Assembly (NCBI RefSeq): GCF_004923315.1
Contig: NZ_CP039648.1
Coordinates: forward strand, 538,501-602,500
Reading direction: 5' to 3'
Length of the DNA stretch: 64,000 nt
DNA from: Azospirillum sp. TSA2s
Lineage (GTDB): Bacteria > Pseudomonadota > Alphaproteobacteria > Azospirillales > Azospirillaceae
Shown here: piece by piece, positions 8,060 through 17,161 of the stretch
How the letters are laid out: every line of letters starts with the position of its first letter
Numbering within the stretch: position 1 is the first letter of the stretch
Position numbers and translations under genes: made by a program
The notes under the pieces: generated by a model
Database searches by the model: none
What the model was told of the DNA's origin: nothing
What the model saw: only the letters and a program-made list of their open reading frames with translations

Positions 8060-9247
8060 ATGCGCACCGCTTCCCTGCGCATCGCCGTCGTCACGCAGAA
8101 GATCGTCCGGCATGACGGACAGGGGCGCGTGAACGCCGTTGTGGTCGATGAACTGCTCCGCCGCGGTCATGAGGTCGTCGCCATCGCGTCGGAATTGGCG
8201 GAGGAACTGGCGCGCCATCCCCGCTTGCGCTGGGTTCCGGTCAGCGGCGGCGGTGTGCCGACGCAATTGGCGAAGGACCAGCTGTTCGCCTGGAGGGCGA
8301 GCCAGGCCTTGGCGCGGGAACGGCAGGCGGGAATCGACCGGGTGGTGGTGAACGGCTTCGTCAGTTGGGCGTGGTCGGACGTGAATGCCGTGCATTTCGT
8401 CCATTCCGCCTGGATGCGCTCCGCCACCCATCCGATCCGCAAGGGCGTTTCGCCGCTGTCGCTCTATCGCGCGCTCTACACCCTGCTGAATGTCGGCTTC
8501 GAGCGCTGGAGCTTCCGCCGTGCCGGACGGCTGGTGGCCGTCTCACGGACCGTTGCGGACGAACTGCGCCGGGACGGCATCGAGACTGCCCGGCTGCGGG
8601 TGATCGACAATGGCGTCGATGTCCGGGAGTTCCGTCCGGGCACGCCCGATCCGACGCTGTTCGGCCTGCCGCCCGGCCGTCCGGTGGCGCTGTTCGTCGG
8701 CGACGCCCGCAGCGACCGCAAGAATCTGGACGGGGTGCTGCGCGCGCTGGCCGAGGTGCCCGATCTGGCGCTGGCGGTGGTCGGCGACGAGCGCGGTGGC
8801 CCGTTCCCGGCGATGGCGCGGGCGCTGGGGGTGGAGGATCGGGTTCGCTTCCTCGGCCACCGGCGCGACGTGGCGGCGCTGATGCGGGCGGCCGACCTGT
8901 TCGTCTTTCCGACCCGCTATGAACCCTTCGGTCTCGTCCTGCTGGAGGCGGCGGCCAGCGGTCTGCCGGTCGTCACCACCCGGCTGGCCGGCGCCGGCCG
9001 TCTGCTGGAGGACGGCGCCGCCATCCTGCTGGACGACCCGGACGCGCATGGGGATCTGGTGCGGGCGATGCACGATCTTGCTGCGGACCCGTCCCTGCGC
9101 CGCCGGATGGGCGAGGCAGGCCGCGGCATCGCGGAGAGCCAGGACTGGTCGGTGACGGCCGGACACTATGCCGATCTGCTGGAGGAACTGGGGCCGGCGG
9201 ATCAGCCGGTCGACGGGCGGCGGCTGTTGGCCGGGTCGGCGTCCTGA
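8060..9247 (+). CDS. GT4 family glycosyltransferase
   Basis: Cytoplasmic GT-B glycosyltransferase of 395 residues, predicted to add one sugar to the exopolysaccharide repeat unit from a nucleotide sugar. The C-terminal half has the usual GT4 elements: VIDNGVDVREFRPG, FVGDARSDRKNLDGVLRAL, VRFLGHRRDVAALMRAADLFVFPTR in sequence, and the E-x7-E motif EPFGLVLLE. The start at 8060 is preceded by AGGAGA; the frame is open upstream to 7907 but without a ribosome site. It is the only rightward gene in the polysaccharide locus and ends 10 bp from the convergent beta-helix gene. Donor and acceptor sugars cannot be deduced. Confidence 0.88.
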   Translation: MRTASLRIAVVTQKIVRHDGQGRVNAVVVDELLRRGHEVVAIASELAEELARHPRLRWVPVSGGGVPTQLAKDQLFAWRASQALARERQAGIDRVVVNGFVSWAWSDVNAVHFVHSAWMRSATHPIRKGVSPLSLYRALYTLLNVGFERWSFRRAGRLVAVSRTVADELRRDGIETARLRVIDNGVDVREFRPGTPDPTLFGLPPGRPVALFVGDARSDRKNLDGVLRALAEVPDLALAVVGDERGGPFPAMARALGVEDRVRFLGHRRDVAALMRAADLFVFPTRYEPFGLVLLEAAASGLPVVTTRLAGAGRLLEDGAAILLDDPDAHGDLVRAMHDLAADPSLRRRMGEAGRGIAESQDWSVTAGHYADLLEELGPADQPVDGRRLLAGSAS

Positions 9248-9257
9248 CCGGCCATCC

Positions 9258-10928
9258 TTACCGCAACTCCAACCTCAGCTCCATGACCACGCTGTCGGTT
9301 CCCGGCGCTGCGTCCGTCACCGCGATGCCGACCGGCGCCGCCGGTCCGGGGGTGGGATCGACACGCTGGGGGGTGCCGCTGCCGGGGCGCAGGACGGTGC
9401 CCATGCGGATGGCGGCTCGGGTCTTGCCGACCGGGACGGTTCCACTGGTCGCGACGGGAACGACGCCGCCGGCGGCAGCCGAGGTCAGGGCGACGCCGTC
9501 GGCCGGGCGGTCGGGCTCCAGCCGGCGCACCCGGTCGTAGTCGCGCTGCACCAGATTGCCGGCATCGACGCCGCCGGCACCGACCTTGCGGAACTCGCCG
9601 GAGCAGTCCAGCGCCTCGAACCGGTTGGCGCGGCAGGTGCCGGAGATGGCGAGGGCCGGGGCGAAGCCGTCACGGCCGAGGCGGATCAGCCGTTCCGCAT
9701 CGTCGAAGCGGTTGCCGACGGCCGAAGCCGCGACGATGGCGGCGGTCTCGATGTCGGCGGCGCGGTCGTTGGTGCCGTCGCCGAAGCTGGCGCTGCCGCC
9801 GGTGAACTCGTTGCGCTCCAGCGCCCGCACCACGATCAGACCGGCGACGGGTCGCTTCGCCAAGCGATAGGCCGGCAGCAGCGATCCGCTGCACCCGATC
9901 AGCACATTGCCGTACATCTCCGCCATCGGCCCCTGGATCCAGCCGTTGCCGCAGGCCTCGAAGGCGCAGTCCAGGAACTTGTTGTTGGACAGGAAGGTCC
10001 GCTTCGCCGGCCCGTCCTCCGCCAGGATCGCGTAGGGCGAGAAGCCGAAATGGCAGGAGATGAAGCTGGAATGGTCGATGCCGTTCTCCGGCGACACGGC
10101 GATGGAGGCCAGCGTGTTGCCGGCGAGGTCGGTGTCGAGGAACAGATGATCGCCGAAGCTGTCGGTCCCCGCCGACCAATAGGCGCCGATGTGATTCTTG
10201 GTCAGCTGGCAGGAGATCAGCGAGGAATGGTCGCGCCAGACATCCACCCCGGCGCGGAAGCCGAACACCCCGACCCGCTCCAGCAGGAAGCGGGAGGTCA
10301 GCGCCAGCCCGTCCATGCCCGGCGGCGGATCGCCCGGCCGGTTGCCGGGCTTCGGCCCGCGCAGGCTGATGTGCGCGATGCGGCTGCGCTGATAGCCCTT
10401 GTCGTCGTCGCGCATACCCTGTCGGCTGCCAGCCCGGATGGCAAACCGTCCCGGCCCCAGATCTTCCGGCCAGGCCAGCAGCGAGGCGCGCATGCCGGCG
10501 CCGACGATCTCCACCTCGTTGAAGGCGTCGTCGTAGCGGTCGAGGTTGGGCAGGACGATCTCGCCATCCAGCCGGTAATGGCCGGGCGGCACCAGCACCG
10601 TCCCGCCCTGTCCGCTGCGCGCCAGTTCCAGCACGGCGCCCTGCAGAGCCGCCCAATCGCACTCCTGGTCCAGGGAGCGGACATGCGGATGGACGCGCCG
10701 TGCCGCCTCCAGGCTCTTGTAACGCTCCGACAAAGGATGGCTGCGCCCATCGCCGATGGCGCCGCGTTCGCGGATCGACAGGGCTGGGCCGCTTCTCGGC
10801 GGCTGGTCGGGGGTCGGACGCAAAGGCTTGTCCTGGGCGGCTTGGGCGGCAGCTCTGGCGGCGGGCAGAGCGAGGGCGGCGGCCAGCAGCGCGCGCCTGC
10901 CGATGCGGCAGCCGGGACCGCCGCTCAT
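9258..10928 (-). CDS. exported parallel beta-helix protein (pectate-lyase-3-like)
   Basis: Protein of 556 residues with a twin-arginine-like or Sec signal (GRRALLAAALALPAARAAAQA), so it should act in the periplasm or outside. After a segment typical of pectate_lyase_3/GH28-like folds (DWAALQGAVLELARSGQGG, then TVLVPPGHYRLDGEIVLP) it has repeated short strands ending in Asn/Ser/Cys (LISCQLTKNHIG, SSFISCHFGFS, NNKFLDCAFEACGNG), as in right-handed beta-helices. Catalytic residues could not be located. It is the last gene of the minus-strand polysaccharide operon and its ATG overlaps the stop of the preceding glycosyltransferase (10925-10928). A role as polysaccharide lyase, epimerase or depolymerase for the exported polymer is likely but not proven. 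Confidence 0.75.
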   Translation of the reverse strand: MSGGPGCRIGRRALLAAALALPAARAAAQAAQDKPLRPTPDQPPRSGPALSIRERGAIGDGRSHPLSERYKSLEAARRVHPHVRSLDQECDWAALQGAVLELARSGQGGTVLVPPGHYRLDGEIVLPNLDRYDDAFNEVEIVGAGMRASLLAWPEDLGPGRFAIRAGSRQGMRDDDKGYQRSRIAHISLRGPKPGNRPGDPPPGMDGLALTSRFLLERVGVFGFRAGVDVWRDHSSLISCQLTKNHIGAYWSAGTDSFGDHLFLDTDLAGNTLASIAVSPENGIDHSSFISCHFGFSPYAILAEDGPAKRTFLSNNKFLDCAFEACGNGWIQGPMAEMYGNVLIGCSGSLLPAYRLAKRPVAGLIVVRALERNEFTGGSASFGDGTNDRAADIETAAIVAASAVGNRFDDAERLIRLGRDGFAPALAISGTCRANRFEALDCSGEFRKVGAGGVDAGNLVQRDYDRVRRLEPDRPADGVALTSAAAGGVVPVATSGTVPVGKTRAAIRMGTVLRPGSGTPQRVDPTPGPAAPVGIAVTDAAPGTDSVVMELRLELR

Positions 10929-12202
10929 GGCGTGAAGGCCCGGGTTCGCCGGTCGAGCCGGCCCAGCGAACCGATGCCTTCGCTGAGGGCCGCGCGATAG
11001 ACCTGCTCCAACCGGTCGAGATGGCGGTCAAGCGTGAAGGGCGCGCGCCAGTACCCGTCATGCGCGTTGCGGCCCATCCGCTCCACCTCCGCGTCGTGGG
11101 ACAGCAGTCGAAGGCAGCGGGCAAGGTCGGCGGCATCGCCACTGCGGAACAGGAAACCGTTCTCTCCCGGCAGCACCGCCTCCGCCGCCGCGCAATTGTC
11201 GCTGACGATGATGGGAACGCCATTCGCCAGCGCTTCATAGGCGGCGAGCCCGAACGTCTCGTACCACAGCGATGGAACCACCAAGGCCCGCGCCCGCCGC
11301 ACCTCCTCCAGCACGGCGTCGGACGGCAGCCAGCCGGCAAGTTCCGCATCGGGGTTCAGCCGCCGCACCGCCGCCACCTCGTCGCCATCGCCCACGAAGC
11401 GCACCGGACAGCCGGCCTGTGCGGCCGCCTCGGCCAACAGAGCGGCGCCCTTCTCGCGCGACAGGCGGCCAACGAACAGCACGTGGCGGTTGCCGGCGAC
11501 CGGAGCGGGTCCGCGGTCCCTGAGTTCGTCCGGGACTTCAACGGGGTTGGGGACGGGCAGGGTGACGGTGCCGGACGGCAGATGGGGGGCGATCACCGCG
11601 CGCTGCCGGTCGCTGAGCGTCACCAGCGCCATGCCGCCGGTGAAGCCGCCGGCCAGCGCCCCCGCCGCATGGCGGGCGGCCCGCCACCATTTGTGGTGCC
11701 GGGCTCGGGCGTCGCAGTCGGTGGCGAGGCAACCGGCGGACAGCGCCCGGTGCGGGCAGTTGACGCCCTCGGGAAAGACGAAGAAGGCGCCGTTCGGGCA
11801 GAGCGGAAAATAATCGTGCAGGGTCAGCAGCACCGGCAGGCCGGATTTCCGGCAGACCGGGAAGATGCTGGGCGACAGCGCCTTGGCCCAGCCATGGATA
11901 TGGACCACCGTGTCGTTGGCCGGGCAACTGCCGAGCAGGCTTTCCAGCGCGCGGGCCGCCTCCCGGTTCCAGATGCCGCGCAACGCCGCCTGCACGCGGT
12001 CGGCATTGCCCTTCAGGTCGGGCTGCTCCAGGCAATGGACGGTGATTCCATCCGTCAGCAGGGCGGGGTCGATGGGCGGGACGGCGGTGAAGAAATGGAC
12101 CCGGTGACCGCGCCGGGCCAGTCCGACGGCGCCGGCGATGGCGACCTTCGCCAGCCCGCCGCTGGGGTGGGCATGGTCGCAGAGGATGACGATCGTGCTC
12201 AT
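10925..12202 (-). CDS. GT4 family glycosyltransferase
   Basis: GT-B fold glycosyltransferase of 425 residues. The N-terminal domain starts with STIVILCDHAHPSGGLAKVA (donor or acceptor loop). The C-terminal domain has NRHVLFVGRLSREKGAALLAEA, LAGWLPSDAVLEEVRRARALVVPS in part, and the E-x7-E motif ETFGLAAYE. The middle contains a Cys-rich insertion (CPNGAFFVFPEGVNCPHRAL, CLATDCDARARHH) seen in some GT4 enzymes of cell-surface polysaccharide loci; it could bind a metal. It is translated between two other operon genes, with a 10-bp gap upstream and a 4-bp overlap downstream. It probably acts on the lipid-linked repeat unit at the inner membrane face. Confidence 0.87.
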   Translation of the reverse strand: MSTIVILCDHAHPSGGLAKVAIAGAVGLARRGHRVHFFTAVPPIDPALLTDGITVHCLEQPDLKGNADRVQAALRGIWNREAARALESLLGSCPANDTVVHIHGWAKALSPSIFPVCRKSGLPVLLTLHDYFPLCPNGAFFVFPEGVNCPHRALSAGCLATDCDARARHHKWWRAARHAAGALAGGFTGGMALVTLSDRQRAVIAPHLPSGTVTLPVPNPVEVPDELRDRGPAPVAGNRHVLFVGRLSREKGAALLAEAAAQAGCPVRFVGDGDEVAAVRRLNPDAELAGWLPSDAVLEEVRRARALVVPSLWYETFGLAAYEALANGVPIIVSDNCAAAEAVLPGENGFLFRSGDAADLARCLRLLSHDAEVERMGRNAHDGYWRAPFTLDRHLDRLEQVYRAALSEGIGSLGRLDRRTRAFTP

Positions 12203-12212
12203 CGCGGGATGC

Positions 12213-13400
12213 TCATTGCAGGGCGCCGCGATAGACGGCGGCGGTGCGGGCGGCGATGACCGGCCAGTCGAACCGGCTGCGCACCAGCGCCCGGCAGGCG
12301 TCGGCGTCCGGCAACCGGCGGACGCCGGTCAGCGCCTCCGCAAGGCCGATGCCGATTGAGCGTGCGTCGGTCCCCGCCAGCACGAGGTCGCCGTCCAGCC
12401 CCTCCACCACCTCGGGAAGGCCGCCCACGGGCGTGACCATCACCGGCGTGCCGGCCGCCAGCGATTCCAATGCGGTCAGGCCGAATCCCTCCAGCGCCTG
12501 CGACGGCATCACGCACAGGTCGGCGGCGCGGTAGGCGAGCGGAAGATGCGCGTCGGGAACGAAGCCCAGCAACCGCACATGCTCCTCCAGCCCCAGCGCG
12601 CCGATGCGGTCCTGAAGCGCCGCCGCCTCCGGTCCGCGCCCGGCGACGACCAGCAGAACGTCGGGCACCCGGCGGCGCAGCTCCACCATGGCGTCGACCA
12701 GTGCGGTCAGCCCCATGCGCTTCACCAGCCGGCGCACCGTCAGCAGGATGGGACGCCCCTGCGGCCAGCCGAGGCGGGCGCGCGCCTGATGGCGGCTGTC
12801 GGCAAGGTCGTAGCGGTCGGCAACGACGCCGCCGGGCACCCGGTGGATGCGCTCCGGCTGTACGCCATAGCGTTCGGCCAGGATGGTGGCGAAGGACTGC
12901 GACAGGACGACGAAGCGGGCGGCGCGGCGATAGACCAGCCGCTCCACCATGAATTTCAGCCGCACCGCCAGCGGGCCGGCGCCCTCCGCGGCGCTTTCCA
13001 GCGCCCAGGGGCCATGGAAATGGACGACCAGCGGCCGGTTGCGCAAGGCGGGCAGGGCGCCCACCATATTCAGCGCGAAATGGGCGGCGACGAGGTCGGG
13101 CGCCTGCCGGCGCAGGGTCTCGGCGATGGCGCTCCGGGCCGCCGCCACCCGGCGCGGCAGCGAGGCGGTCGGCGGTGCGAAGCTGTCGATGCGGGCGCCA
13201 TTGTCCAGCGTATGGGAAACGGTGCCCAGCACCAGCCCGGAAAAGGCGATGCCCTCCTGCGGCAGGTAACGGGCGAGGTGGTAGAACATGTTCTCCGCCC
13301 CGCCATGAGTCTCCGGAAACCAGCCCAGCCCAAGCTGAAGCACGCTGGCCTCCCGCATCTTCCCAGACAGGGCGCCGGGCAGGATCAGGCTTCCGTCCAT
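12213..13400 (-). CDS. GT4 family glycosyltransferase
   Basis: GT-B glycosyltransferase of 395 residues. Visible elements are LGLGWFPETHGGAENMFYHL at the N terminus (glycine-rich acceptor loop), VVHFHGPW, VVADRYDL, RPILLTVRRLVKRMGLTALV, VRLLGFVPDAHLPLAYRAAD and the E-x7-E motif EGFGLTALE. The ATG at 13400 follows GAGG and lies inside the end of the polymerase gene (16-bp overlap), so the two are likely translated together. A long frame in another phase over the same DNA (12199-13440) has no domain sense and is a shadow. The sugar specificity is not readable from the sequence. Confidence 0.87.
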   Translation of the reverse strand: MDGSLILPGALSGKMREASVLQLGLGWFPETHGGAENMFYHLARYLPQEGIAFSGLVLGTVSHTLDNGARIDSFAPPTASLPRRVAAARSAIAETLRRQAPDLVAAHFALNMVGALPALRNRPLVVHFHGPWALESAAEGAGPLAVRLKFMVERLVYRRAARFVVLSQSFATILAERYGVQPERIHRVPGGVVADRYDLADSRHQARARLGWPQGRPILLTVRRLVKRMGLTALVDAMVELRRRVPDVLLVVAGRGPEAAALQDRIGALGLEEHVRLLGFVPDAHLPLAYRAADLCVMPSQALEGFGLTALESLAAGTPVMVTPVGGLPEVVEGLDGDLVLAGTDARSIGIGLAEALTGVRRLPDADACRALVRSRFDWPVIAARTAAVYRGALQ

Positions 13401-14932
13401 TGCTTGTCCTCTTGGAAGTGATGGGCCGGGACAAATTCATGGACGGGTGCCGGGGCGGCGCCCTGCAGGCTGGCGAGCCCGTAATTCTTGGCCGCCATCG
13501 CCATGCCCAGGAAGAACCAGAAGCCGACGCCGGTGACCTTCACCAACGTGTGTTCGAACACCATGCAGCCGAGCATCGTCAGGGCCGCCGTCTCGGCGCA
13601 GCGGGCGAACGGGTCGGGCGGGGCGCCGCCGCGGCGCAGCATCCCGGCCGTCAGGGCGATCAGGCCGGCGACATAGCCCAACGCGCCGGGCCAGCCCAGC
13701 TCATAGGGCACACGCAGGATGCCGCTGTCGAAATTCGCGAGAATTCCCAGGTGCCCGTCCTCGTTGGTCAGCTTTGTCGCGGTGTCGATGGTGCCGAGCC
13801 CGGCGCCACGCACCTCGGTCATCGCATAGAACAGGAACGTCACGTAGAATTCCTGCCGGTCCTGAAAGCTGCGGTCGCTCTCCATCGAATTCAGCGTGTC
13901 GAAGCGGGAGACGATGGCCTGATTGACCTTCGGCACGCTCAGCAGCGGCAGGGAGCACAGGACCAGCCCGACGCCGACCGCGATCAGCCGCATCCGGTGG
14001 CGGCCGGGCATGGTCAGCATCAGCCAAGTAAAGGAGAACAGCCCGGCGAGCCAGGCCGCCCGCACGAGGCTGAGCAGCAGCGAGCCCAACGCCAGGGCGC
14101 CGGTGACCGGCACCAGGACGCCGCGGGCGGCGGGAAGCAGGGCCAGTCCGGTGACCAGCAGGAAGGCGAGCGGGCCGGAGGAGTTCATCGTGCTGAACAC
14201 CCGCACCTGCATCGGCAGCGGCAAGCCCTGGTTGGTCATCCCGACATTGAGGAGCCACCGCGCGTCCCAGGCCGGCATAAGGAAATACTGGATCAGGCCA
14301 TAGCCGCCGACCAGCGCCAGCCCGAGGACGAAGGCGCGCAGCACCGCGTCGCGCATCTGCGGGTAGATCGGCCAGTGCAGGGCGACGTAGAGCCCCAGCG
14401 TCACCGGGATCAGCCAGTTCAGCAGGGCGAAGGTCGCCGCCGCCACACCCGCCTGGGTGATGCCGTTGACGTAGGCGTAGGAAATGCCCAGCATCACCGG
14501 CACGAAACCGAAAAAGGCGCGATAGCGCAGCATCGGCAGATATTGCGCGATCACCAGCCAGCTCATGGCGCCGACGACGAAGGGCGTCACCATGATCGGG
14601 CTGATGACGCTCCAGCCCGATTGGTAATCGACCAGCCGGCGCACCTCCGGCGTCAGGAACCACAGCCACCACGTGAAGGCGGCGAACCGGGCCGGGTCGC
14701 GGGTCACCAGCAGGGCGCCGACGGCCAGCGCCCCAATGGGAAAAACGATTTCTAGCACGCCGGCCTTGCCCATCAGGACCGGGACCGCCACCAGGAACCA
14801 GAAGACCGGTGCAGCCATTCTGTTCAGGGACGGCAGGCCGCCCATGCCGTGGTGGCCGGTGTCATGATGGGCCGCGCCGTGATGGCCCACGCCGTGATGG
14901 CTCTGCTCGAAGCCGGCTGTGGCGAAGGTCAT
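13385..14932 (-). CDS. Wzy-like polysaccharide polymerase / O-antigen ligase family protein
   Basis: Polytopic inner-membrane protein of 515 residues with about ten hydrophobic segments and a large periplasmic loop around residues 270-390, typical of the O-antigen ligase/polymerase (Wzy_C) superfamily. It would join lipid-linked repeat units into a polymer on the periplasmic side. The first 30 residues are unusual: eight histidines in four HH pairs separated by Gly, Ala and Asp (SHHGVGHHGAAHHDTGHH, residues 11-28), possibly a metal-binding tail. The start at 14932 overlaps the stop of the GT2 gene (ATGA) and has GGGAG upstream, so the His-rich tail is very likely translated. It sits among glycosyltransferases and a Wzc-like gene, which supports the assignment. 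Confidence 0.8.
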   Translation of the reverse strand: MTFATAGFEQSHHGVGHHGAAHHDTGHHGMGGLPSLNRMAAPVFWFLVAVPVLMGKAGVLEIVFPIGALAVGALLVTRDPARFAAFTWWLWFLTPEVRRLVDYQSGWSVISPIMVTPFVVGAMSWLVIAQYLPMLRYRAFFGFVPVMLGISYAYVNGITQAGVAAATFALLNWLIPVTLGLYVALHWPIYPQMRDAVLRAFVLGLALVGGYGLIQYFLMPAWDARWLLNVGMTNQGLPLPMQVRVFSTMNSSGPLAFLLVTGLALLPAARGVLVPVTGALALGSLLLSLVRAAWLAGLFSFTWLMLTMPGRHRMRLIAVGVGLVLCSLPLLSVPKVNQAIVSRFDTLNSMESDRSFQDRQEFYVTFLFYAMTEVRGAGLGTIDTATKLTNEDGHLGILANFDSGILRVPYELGWPGALGYVAGLIALTAGMLRRGGAPPDPFARCAETAALTMLGCMVFEHTLVKVTGVGFWFFLGMAMAAKNYGLASLQGAAPAPVHEFVPAHHFQEDKQWTEA

Positions 14933-15939
14933 GCCGCCGTCTCCCGCCAGTCACGCATCCCCTCCAGCCGCCCGCGCACCGTGGCGCGCAGCTTGGCCCC
15001 GGCGTGGCGGTCGCCGCGCAGAGACAGCCGCGCCCATTGCGCCAGACCGGGAAACTCGCAGGTCCCCACCAGCATGGCCCAGGCGGCGAAGGCGGCGCGG
15101 TTGGCCGGGCCGAAATGGGCCATCAGGGCCAGCGTGTCGTTGAAGGTCGCGTTCTCCTGCGCCAGCGGGTGGAAGTGGTTCGCGCCGCGCTGGTCGATGT
15201 CGAAACGCACCGCCGGGAAATGGTCGACCGCCACCAGCGGGTCATAGACCAGCCGCCATCCCCGACGGGACAGCCGCAGGCAGAAATCCACCTCGTTGCG
15301 AACCTGGGCGCCGCTGCCGCGCAGCCGGGTGTTCAGCCGCTGGCCGTCGATCGCCGCGCGGCGGAAACTCCAGTTGGCGCCCTTCAGAACGTCGACGTCC
15401 TGAGCCGGGCCGACACCCAGATGATGGTTGCCGATGACCCGGCCGAACCATTGCAGCCGGCCGACGACCTGGGCCTCCCCGGTTTCCGGCACGCCGTCGT
15501 GATAGACATGGTCGCGGCCGCCGACACCGCCGATCCGCGGATCGGCGCGATACCAGGCCTCGATCCGTTCGACCCAGTCGGAATGGGGCACTGCGTCGTC
15601 GTCGGTGATGGCGACGATGTCGCCGCGGGCATGATCCATGCCGCGGTTGATCGCCGCCACCTGCCCCGGCACGTCGATATCGGCGACCTCGACCGGCAAG
15701 GTGGATGCGTAGCGCCGGGCAACCTCGGCGGACTCCGGATCGGTGTCGCGCACGGTGACGACCACCTGAACCGGTGCCAGGGTTTGGCGGACCAGACCGT
15801 CCAGGCAGCCGGCGAGCTGGTCCGGCCGCCGATAGGTCGGGACGATCACGGTGACGCCCAGCCGCTCGGCGGCATCGGGCGCGGCGGGGGCCAGTGATTT
15901 GGGGTGGGACATGGAAGACGGGTTCATGGCGACGCTCAT
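14929..15939 (-). CDS. GT2 family glycosyltransferase
   Basis: GT-A fold glycosyltransferase of 336 residues. It starts the nucleotide-binding domain with VTVIVPTYRRPDQLAGCLDG and has the metal-binding acidic motif ITDDDAVPHSDW, followed by GGVGGRDHVYHDG and NEVDFCLRLSRRGWRL (the ED-like acceptor motif). The start at 15939 was chosen because its ATG overlaps the stop of the upstream GT4 gene (ATGA at 15936-15939); the frame stays open far upstream without sense. Two further in-frame ATGs lie at 15927 and 15912. It should add one residue to the repeat unit. It has no obvious membrane anchor. Confidence 0.87.
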   Translation of the reverse strand: MSVAMNPSSMSHPKSLAPAAPDAAERLGVTVIVPTYRRPDQLAGCLDGLVRQTLAPVQVVVTVRDTDPESAEVARRYASTLPVEVADIDVPGQVAAINRGMDHARGDIVAITDDDAVPHSDWVERIEAWYRADPRIGGVGGRDHVYHDGVPETGEAQVVGRLQWFGRVIGNHHLGVGPAQDVDVLKGANWSFRRAAIDGQRLNTRLRGSGAQVRNEVDFCLRLSRRGWRLVYDPLVAVDHFPAVRFDIDQRGANHFHPLAQENATFNDTLALMAHFGPANRAAFAAWAMLVGTCEFPGLAQWARLSLRGDRHAGAKLRATVRGRLEGMRDWRETAA

Positions 15940-17093
15940 GCCGGAGCCAGCTCCCGCCCGCGGGCGTCGTTGGCGGCGGCCCGCGCCGGGGCCAGGGCCG
16001 GTTCCTCGCCGTTCATCCAGCTGTCGATGGTCTCGCGCAGCCGTGCCTTGAAAACGGCACGGTCGAAGCGGGCGGCATAGGCCTGGATGACGGTGGGGTT
16101 GAAGCGGCGTTCCTGCGCCTCGAAGCGTTGCACCGCCTCGATCAGCGCTTCCGGCGTCTGCTGGTCGAAGAACAGGCCCGACAGCCCGTCCCTCACCGTC
16201 TCGGTCGCGCCGCCGCGGTTCAGGGCGATCACCGGCCGGCCGGCGGCCATCGCCTCGACGGGCACGATGCCGAAATCCTCGTTGGCGGTGAAGATCAGGG
16301 CGCGGCAGGCGGCATACTGCCGGTCCAGCTCGTCGGCGGAACAATGGCCCAGCAACTCCACCGTCGGCCCGGCCATCTGCTTCAGCCGGCGGTATTCCTC
16401 GCCCTCGCCGACCACGACCAGCTTGCGGCCCATGCGGTTGAAGGCTTCGATCGCCACGTCGGCCCGCTTGTAGGACACCAGCTGGCTGACGAACAGGTAA
16501 TGATCGCCGGGTGGCTCCGCGGTGGCGAAGCGCCGGGTTTCCACCGGCGGGTTGATGACGGTGGAATCGCGGCGGTAGACCCGCCAGATGCGCTTCGCCA
16601 CCGTCTCCGAATTGGCGATGAAGCGGTCGACCCGCGCCGCCGTCGCCAGATCCCATTGCCGCAGCCGGTGGATGGCATAGGGCATCAGCGGCCGGACAAT
16701 CGGTCCGGCCGAATGCAGGTAATCGTGATAGCCGCTCCACACATAGCGCATCGGCGTGTGGCAGTAGCAGACGTGCAGCGCGTCCGGCCGGGTCAGCACC
16801 CCCTTCGCCGGGCCGGATTCGCTGCTGATGACGAGGTCATAGGCGCTGAGGTCGAGCTGCTCCAGCGCCAGCGGCATCAGCGGCAGGTACTTCTGATACA
16901 TCCGGTGGGCCATCGGCAGCCGGTCGATGAAGGTCGTGGTGACCTGATGGCTGCGGATGATCGGAGAGATCCGCTCCGGCCGGTAGACGTGGGTGAAGAC
17001 GTCGGCCTCCGGATACAGCTCGCACAGGGCTTCGATAACCTTCTCCCCCCCGCGCATCCCGACGAGCCAGTAATGGACGATCGCGACTTTCAT
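15936..17093 (-). CDS. GT4 family glycosyltransferase (WbaZ-like mannosyltransferase group)
   Basis: GT-B glycosyltransferase of 385 residues. The N terminus KVAIVHYWLVGMRGGEKVIE and the block VCYCHTPMRYVWSGYHDY are characteristic of the WbaZ-like group, whose known members are often mannosyltransferases of surface polysaccharides. The C-terminal half has FVSQLVSYKRADVAIEAF, VVVGEGEEYRRLKQMAG and the E-x7-E motif EDFGIVPVE. A good ribosome site (GGAGGA) precedes the ATG at 17093. It follows the Wzc-like gene by 68 bp and overlaps the GT2 gene. Mannose specificity is a family-level expectation only. Confidence 0.88.
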   Translation of the reverse strand: MKVAIVHYWLVGMRGGEKVIEALCELYPEADVFTHVYRPERISPIIRSHQVTTTFIDRLPMAHRMYQKYLPLMPLALEQLDLSAYDLVISSESGPAKGVLTRPDALHVCYCHTPMRYVWSGYHDYLHSAGPIVRPLMPYAIHRLRQWDLATAARVDRFIANSETVAKRIWRVYRRDSTVINPPVETRRFATAEPPGDHYLFVSQLVSYKRADVAIEAFNRMGRKLVVVGEGEEYRRLKQMAGPTVELLGHCSADELDRQYAACRALIFTANEDFGIVPVEAMAAGRPVIALNRGGATETVRDGLSGLFFDQQTPEALIEAVQRFEAQERRFNPTVIQAYAARFDRAVFKARLRETIDSWMNGEEPALAPARAAANDARGRELAPA

Positions 17094-17161
17094 TGTGGGT
17101 CCTCCGGCAAGGGGCAGGCCTTCACTTGGGCCGAGGTTTTTTGGGTTCTGGATACTTCCGC

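Noticed and set aside
9168..11000. 610-codon plus-strand frame
   Set aside because: It is the antisense shadow of the beta-helix and GT4 genes, with low-complexity composition and no domain.
12199..13440. Long minus-strand frame (413 codons) covering a glycosyltransferase gene
   Set aside because: The translation is Arg/Pro/Gly-rich without motifs; the GT4 gene 12213-13400 in another phase explains the DNA.
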